Of a stretch of 64,000 bases of DNA, positions 61,461 to 64,000 are shown piece by piece. The DNA comes from Desulfuromonas sp. (GTDB taxonomy: Bacteria; Desulfobacterota; Desulfuromonadia; Desulfuromonadales; BM103): the NCBI GenBank assembly GCA_012026975.1, contig VEPG01000010.1, positions 36,289 through 100,288 on the forward strand. The letters are read 5' to 3'. Both the position numbers and the translations under genes were made by a program. Position 1 is the first letter of the stretch, and every line of letters starts with the position of its first letter. The notes under the pieces are model-generated. The model was given only the letters and a program-made list of their open reading frames with translations. It was not told where the DNA came from and did not search any database.

Positions 61461-61918
61461 GGATTTGATATGTGGACGAGATTTCTTTGCTAGCCGCCTC
61501 ATGAGTTCTGAGAGATATTTTTCGTTGCCAGGAGGTAAAAAGAATAGATGTTCATCGGTCCTGTAAGGGCTAGGTATAATCTCACCTTTAGAATTTAGTA
61601 GAATTGTCCTTGGGACATAGTTTCCGTCTTTTTGTAATTGTTCAGAATTAATCTGAACACGATCTCTGTCTAACTTTATTAGAACGACGTCCTTGCTGTA
61701 TTCTATTATATTTTTATTTCTGAACATTTCAGCATATTCAATGCATGATCTGCATCTATTCGAATATACAATAAGAATTCCATTTTATCCTCTTCACGCA
61801 TCGCCTTTAACCCATCGGAATATTCGTACCATTTAATCGCATTTTCATTCCAGTCAATGGCAGCCAACACATTTGATGGCCAAGAGATAAGCAAGGCGAA
61901 AAACATAGCTCTAATCAT
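61443..61918 (-). pseudogene. Secreted thioredoxin-like protein, frameshifted
   Basis: Two overlapping reading frames together give one protein. The first (ATG 61918, AAAGGTG upstream) encodes a signal peptide (ALLISWPSNVLA) and IDWNENAIKWYEYSDGLKAM...EEDK. The second frame encodes NGILIVYSNRCRSCIEYAEM and a thioredoxin-like remainder ending at 61443. The CRSC motif is the expected CXXC redox centre. The frames would be continuous if the run of four A (minus strand, 61783-61786) had five, so one A seems lost. It is either a pseudogene, a sequencing slip, or less likely programmed frameshifting. It is a cassette of the integron array, ending in attC-C. Confidence 0.65.
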
Positions 61919-61933
61919 AGAAAAACACCTTTT

Positions 61934-62029
61934 GCCATATAACGTCTTGAATTGAGCTGCGGGCCACAGCATGTTGGAGTGACTGCGTATTTTACAAGAA
62001 GTCCCGTCAGCTCTGCGATTTGTTAGGGC
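61934..62029 (-). other. attC-like recombination site B
   Basis: On the minus strand it starts with GCCCTAAC (62029-62022), overlapping the stop of the preceding ORF, and ends with GTTATATG near 61936. The interior carries ACGGGACTTCTTGTAAAATACG and GTGGCCCGCAGCT, aligned with attC-A. The 96-bp length and inverted arms fit a cassette attC. Confidence 0.7.
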
Positions 62030-62424
62030 AACTTCCAGACGTGTCCACAGTCTCGACACCTTTTCTTTTTAGACGGCAGCAACAGTGGAATTCCTAGAAG
62101 TAGCCATGTTAAAAAACTTCCACGTTTATCCAGAAAGTCCTCAATAACTTCACTGTTGCATTGGGGACATGTTTGACCAGCAGATGATTCATCGGTTGTT
62201 GGGGTTTCTATTTGTGAAGACAAAACCCCTCTGGCTTCGCAAGCTAATGACTCAGGGACCTGAACCTTTACTCCGCCCAATGCATTTGAATACAGCCAAT
62301 TTATTCCAATTGTGAACTCGTCCGCGATAAAAACAGGGATGTCGGCTGATTCAAGCGCCGACTTAGCCATGTTTGCATCGAGCGGAGTACTGAAAGTCGC
62401 AATTGTCACAAGTTTATCTGGCAT
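62023..62424 (-). CDS. Cassette-encoded DUF2007-like protein with C-terminal Zn ribbon
   Basis: A protein of 133 residues. The N-terminal 65 residues (LVTIATFSTPLDANMAKSALESADIPVFIADE...GGVKVQVPES) resemble the DUF2007 signal-transducing fold. A Zn ribbon follows with CPQCNS near 85 and CRDCGH near the end, enclosing a hydrophobic stretch (FLTWLLLGIPLLLPS) that could insert in the membrane. The start lies 10 nt after the core of attC-A and the stop codon lies inside the core of attC-B, a typical gene cassette arrangement. The ribosome binding site is weak. The function is unknown. Confidence 0.7.
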   Translation of the reverse strand: MPDKLVTIATFSTPLDANMAKSALESADIPVFIADEFTIGINWLYSNALGGVKVQVPESLACEARGVLSSQIETPTTDESSAGQTCPQCNSEVIEDFLDKRGSFLTWLLLGIPLLLPSKKKRCRDCGHVWKLP

Positions 62425-62433
62425 ATCTTTGTT

Positions 62434-62541
62434 GCCCTAACGTATTTGACCTGAGCGGCGGACCACTGAACGTGGAGCGGCACCGTATTTTTCGAGAAGC
62501 AAGGCCGTATATTCCCGTCAGCTCTGGCGGCTTGTTAGAGC
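62434..62541 (-). other. attC-like recombination site A
   Basis: On the minus strand it begins GCTCTAACAAG (62541 downwards) and ends CGTTAGGGC (62434). The inner segments (GCCGCCAGAGCTGACGGG at the left and CAGTGGTCCGCCGCTCAGGT near the right) are inverted relative to each other (GCCGCC/GGCGGC-like pairing), as required for a folded attC. It is 108 bp long, starts 8 nt after the ORF at 62549 and is the best preserved of the three sites. Confidence 0.75.
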
Positions 62542-62548
62542 GCCTTGG

Positions 62549-63061
62549 CTACACAGATAGAATAACAACCTCAATTCGCCAACCCCCCTTTACAACTTTT
62601 GTTTCAGCACGCTGACGCATCGTTTCTGTACGGACAAAGTAATACCTGGCACCTTGCATTTCTGAGAGTTTGGCCAGCGTTTTCTGCATTCGTGTATCAA
62701 TCGTGCCTACGGGGTTTTCCGATGTGGTAATTTCGGCCGAGACGACGATTTTGCCAGCGCAAGTACCTCTGAGATCGGGTTCTGAGTGGTCGCCAGTTTG
62801 CCGGGGGTTCCAGTACCAAACTGTTTCGGGTGGACATTTCTCTTTTGCAATTATCCACTCGGCAGCCCTCACAATAAGATGCTCATGTTGAATCTGATTA
62901 AGATCTTCGTATGTTTCCTTCCGCAATCTATTGAGAATCTTGATCCCTGCCTCTGCAGTTGTGCATGGAAGCGAAGAATGTTTTTGTACAGTTGCTAATA
63001 TTTTCTGAATATCAGCGAGCACCTTTCGATGTGCTTCCGCAAATGTGCCGAGTTTATCCAT
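62549..63061 (-). CDS. Cassette-encoded protein of unknown function
   Basis: A protein of 170 residues from the ATG at 63061; a longer start at 63091 overlaps the IS end. The first half is helical (AHRKVLADIQKILATVQKH, ILNRLRKETYEDLNQIQ). The second half has a compact alpha/beta region (WYWNPRQTGDHSEPDLRG, KIVVSAEITTSENPVGTIDTRMQKTLAKL, ARYYFVRTETMRQRAETKV). The EPD...AEIT spacing faintly resembles a PD-(D/E)XK nuclease core, with Thr in place of Lys, which is speculative. It ends 8 nt before attC-A, and an IS3-family element starts just upstream, which may have removed its promoter. Confidence 0.6.
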   Translation of the reverse strand: MDKLGTFAEAHRKVLADIQKILATVQKHSSLPCTTAEAGIKILNRLRKETYEDLNQIQHEHLIVRAAEWIIAKEKCPPETVWYWNPRQTGDHSEPDLRGTCAGKIVVSAEITTSENPVGTIDTRMQKTLAKLSEMQGARYYFVRTETMRQRAETKVVKGGWRIEVVILSV

Positions 63062-63078
63062 ATTGATTGCGCTTGATC

Positions 63079-63915
63079 TTACCCACGACAAGTGGACACG
63101 GTTAGGGGTTCGAATTGCCGCTCGTACTCATGCGGGCTGACATAGCCCAGCGATGAGTGCCGCCGCTTGCGGTTGTAGAACATCTCGATGTACTCGAAGA
63201 TGCCCGTGCGCGCGTCTTCGGTGGTCCGGTAATGCTCGGCGTAGATCAGTTCCACCTTGAAGCGGCTGAAGAACGATTCCATCGCCGCGTTGTCCCAGCA
63301 GTTGCCTTTACGGCTCATGCTGCAACCGATGCCGTAGTTTTTTAGCGCCTCCTGGTACTCGTTCCCCCGGTACTGAACGCCCCGATCGGAATGAAGCAAT
63401 AGTCCGGGAGGGGCCTCGCGCCGGGCCATGGCCGTATCGAGAGCCTCAAGGACGAGGCTTTCCCGCATATGGCTGTCCAGTGCCCAGCCGACAATCTTTC
63501 TTGAAAACAAATCCATCACCGCCGCCAGGTACATCCAGGTGCGGCCGGCTTTGATGTACGTGATGTCGGAGACCCACTTCATGTTCGGCGCGGGGGCGGC
63601 GAACTGTTGCCGCAACACGTTGGCCGTGACGTTGGTCTTGGCTTCCACGTGGGGAAAGGCGCGGAAGCGCTTGCCGTTGCGGGCCCGCAGTCCCCGCTCC
63701 TTGAGCAGGCTCGCCACATGGTTCTTGCAGCACGGCACGCCGTTGGCGTTCAGCTCGACGGTCAGGCGCGGTGCGCCGTAGCGCTGCTTGAATTGTCGGA
63801 ACGTCGATTCGACGGCGACCCCCACCTGCGATCGTCTCTGATCGCGGGGGCTTGCGGGACGTTTCAGCCAGGCATAGAACCCGGCCCGTGACACCGACAG
63901 GACGCGGCACATCAT
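63079..63915 (-). CDS. IS3-family transposase OrfB
   Basis: A protein of 278 residues from the first ATG at 63915. The DDE integrase core shows Asp in WVSDITYI (near 115), Asp in LLHSDRGVQY (near 175) and Glu in NAAMESFFSRFK (near 215), with the HTH_21-like N-terminus. The reading frame continues upstream in the same phase to the A7G run near 63993-63999, where a -1 frameshift from orfA would make the OrfAB fusion that is the active transposase in this family. The last residues run to the IS end. Confidence 0.9.
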   Translation of the reverse strand: MMCRVLSVSRAGFYAWLKRPASPRDQRRSQVGVAVESTFRQFKQRYGAPRLTVELNANGVPCCKNHVASLLKERGLRARNGKRFRAFPHVEAKTNVTANVLRQQFAAPAPNMKWVSDITYIKAGRTWMYLAAVMDLFSRKIVGWALDSHMRESLVLEALDTAMARREAPPGLLLHSDRGVQYRGNEYQEALKNYGIGCSMSRKGNCWDNAAMESFFSRFKVELIYAEHYRTTEDARTGIFEYIEMFYNRKRRHSSLGYVSPHEYERQFEPLTVSTCRG

Positions 63916-63959
63916 GACGACGCGAAACTCATACCGACAGGACTTGATCAGGGCATACT

Positions 63960-64000
63960 TTACTTGTCGGCCTTCGCGAAGTATGCCGTCGCTTTTTTTA
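63960..64000 (-). CDS. IS3-family transposase OrfA, 3' end only
   Basis: The visible C-terminal residues (KKATAYFAKADK, then TAA) are typical of IS3 orfA. The sequence before 64000 is outside the window. The A7G run within this ORF is the expected -1 slippage site for OrfAB. Confidence 0.7.
   Translation of the reverse strand, partial: KKATAYFAKADK

Larger units (their letters stand above)
63079..64000 (-). mobile_element. IS3-family insertion sequence, partial (runs off the window)
   Basis: The element includes orfB (63079-63915), the end of orfA (63960-64000) and an A7G slippery run (63993-63999 on the plus strand as T7). The end near 63080-63100 (CCACGACAAGTGGACAC) is the probable inverted repeat; the other end is outside the window. 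It abuts the 5' end of the cassette ORF at 62549-63061. Confidence 0.8.

Overview
The window comes from a GC-rich, respiratory, metal- or electrode-reducing bacterium, most likely of the Desulfuromonadales/Geobacter lineage. The reasons are multiheme c-type cytochromes of very large size (CX2CH, CX3CH and CX4CH heme motifs), a c-type-heme sensor kinase, oxygen-independent class III ribonucleotide reductase, a MetH without reactivation domain, and the dprA-smg-topA-trmFO order. I have not identified the species, and all calls come from reading the sequence without database searches.

Layout. (1) 1-24 kb, minus strand apart from the first gene: an extracellular electron-transfer and surface-protein region. 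It holds an NHL/PEGA/FG-GAP protein (21107-23917), a tetraheme cytochrome (20299-21078), a 2300-residue cytochrome with about 59 heme motifs (13175-20077), a 2973-residue adhesin-like protein with about 18 heme motifs (3939-12860), an FG-GAP/UnbV protein (2065-3516), a 17-codon micro-ORF and a secreted carboxypeptidase-regulatory-like protein. A cyclic-dinucleotide (GEMM class I) riboswitch lies in the leader of the 2973-residue gene. (2) 24-27 kb: a two-component pair, a sigma-54 activator and a histidine kinase with a periplasmic CXXCH motif, next to a sigma-54-like promoter facing the NHL gene. (3) 27-47.5 kb: pseudopilin-like and housekeeping genes (metH-gerM-murI, small membrane cytochrome, nrdG/nrdD with NrdR boxes, nikR, two Nudix hydrolases, PPP phosphatase, U32 protein, LysM protein, dprA-smg-topA-trmFO). 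(4) 47.5-61 kb: a PocR-GAF-GGDEF protein, maf, yggS, a MATE-like transporter, a GspE/PilB-like ATPase, a VTT protein, a TPR protein, ettA, corA and a small flavin-type protein. (5) 61.3-64 kb: a lower-GC accessory segment with minus-strand cassettes separated by attC-like sites (an integron cassette array without a visible integrase), cut on the right by an IS3-family element that runs off the window.

How it fits together: regions 1-2 look like one redox-responsive module. A heme-bearing sensor and sigma-54 activator could drive the NHL-tetraheme-59-heme operon, while a cyclic dinucleotide sets expression of the second giant cytochrome. This link is inference. Other points are a class III ribonucleotide reductase whose glycyl-radical tail is encoded by a separate 44-codon ORF, and three families of dispersed palindromic repeats, one of which supplies the TAG stop codon of the preceding gene in all four copies.
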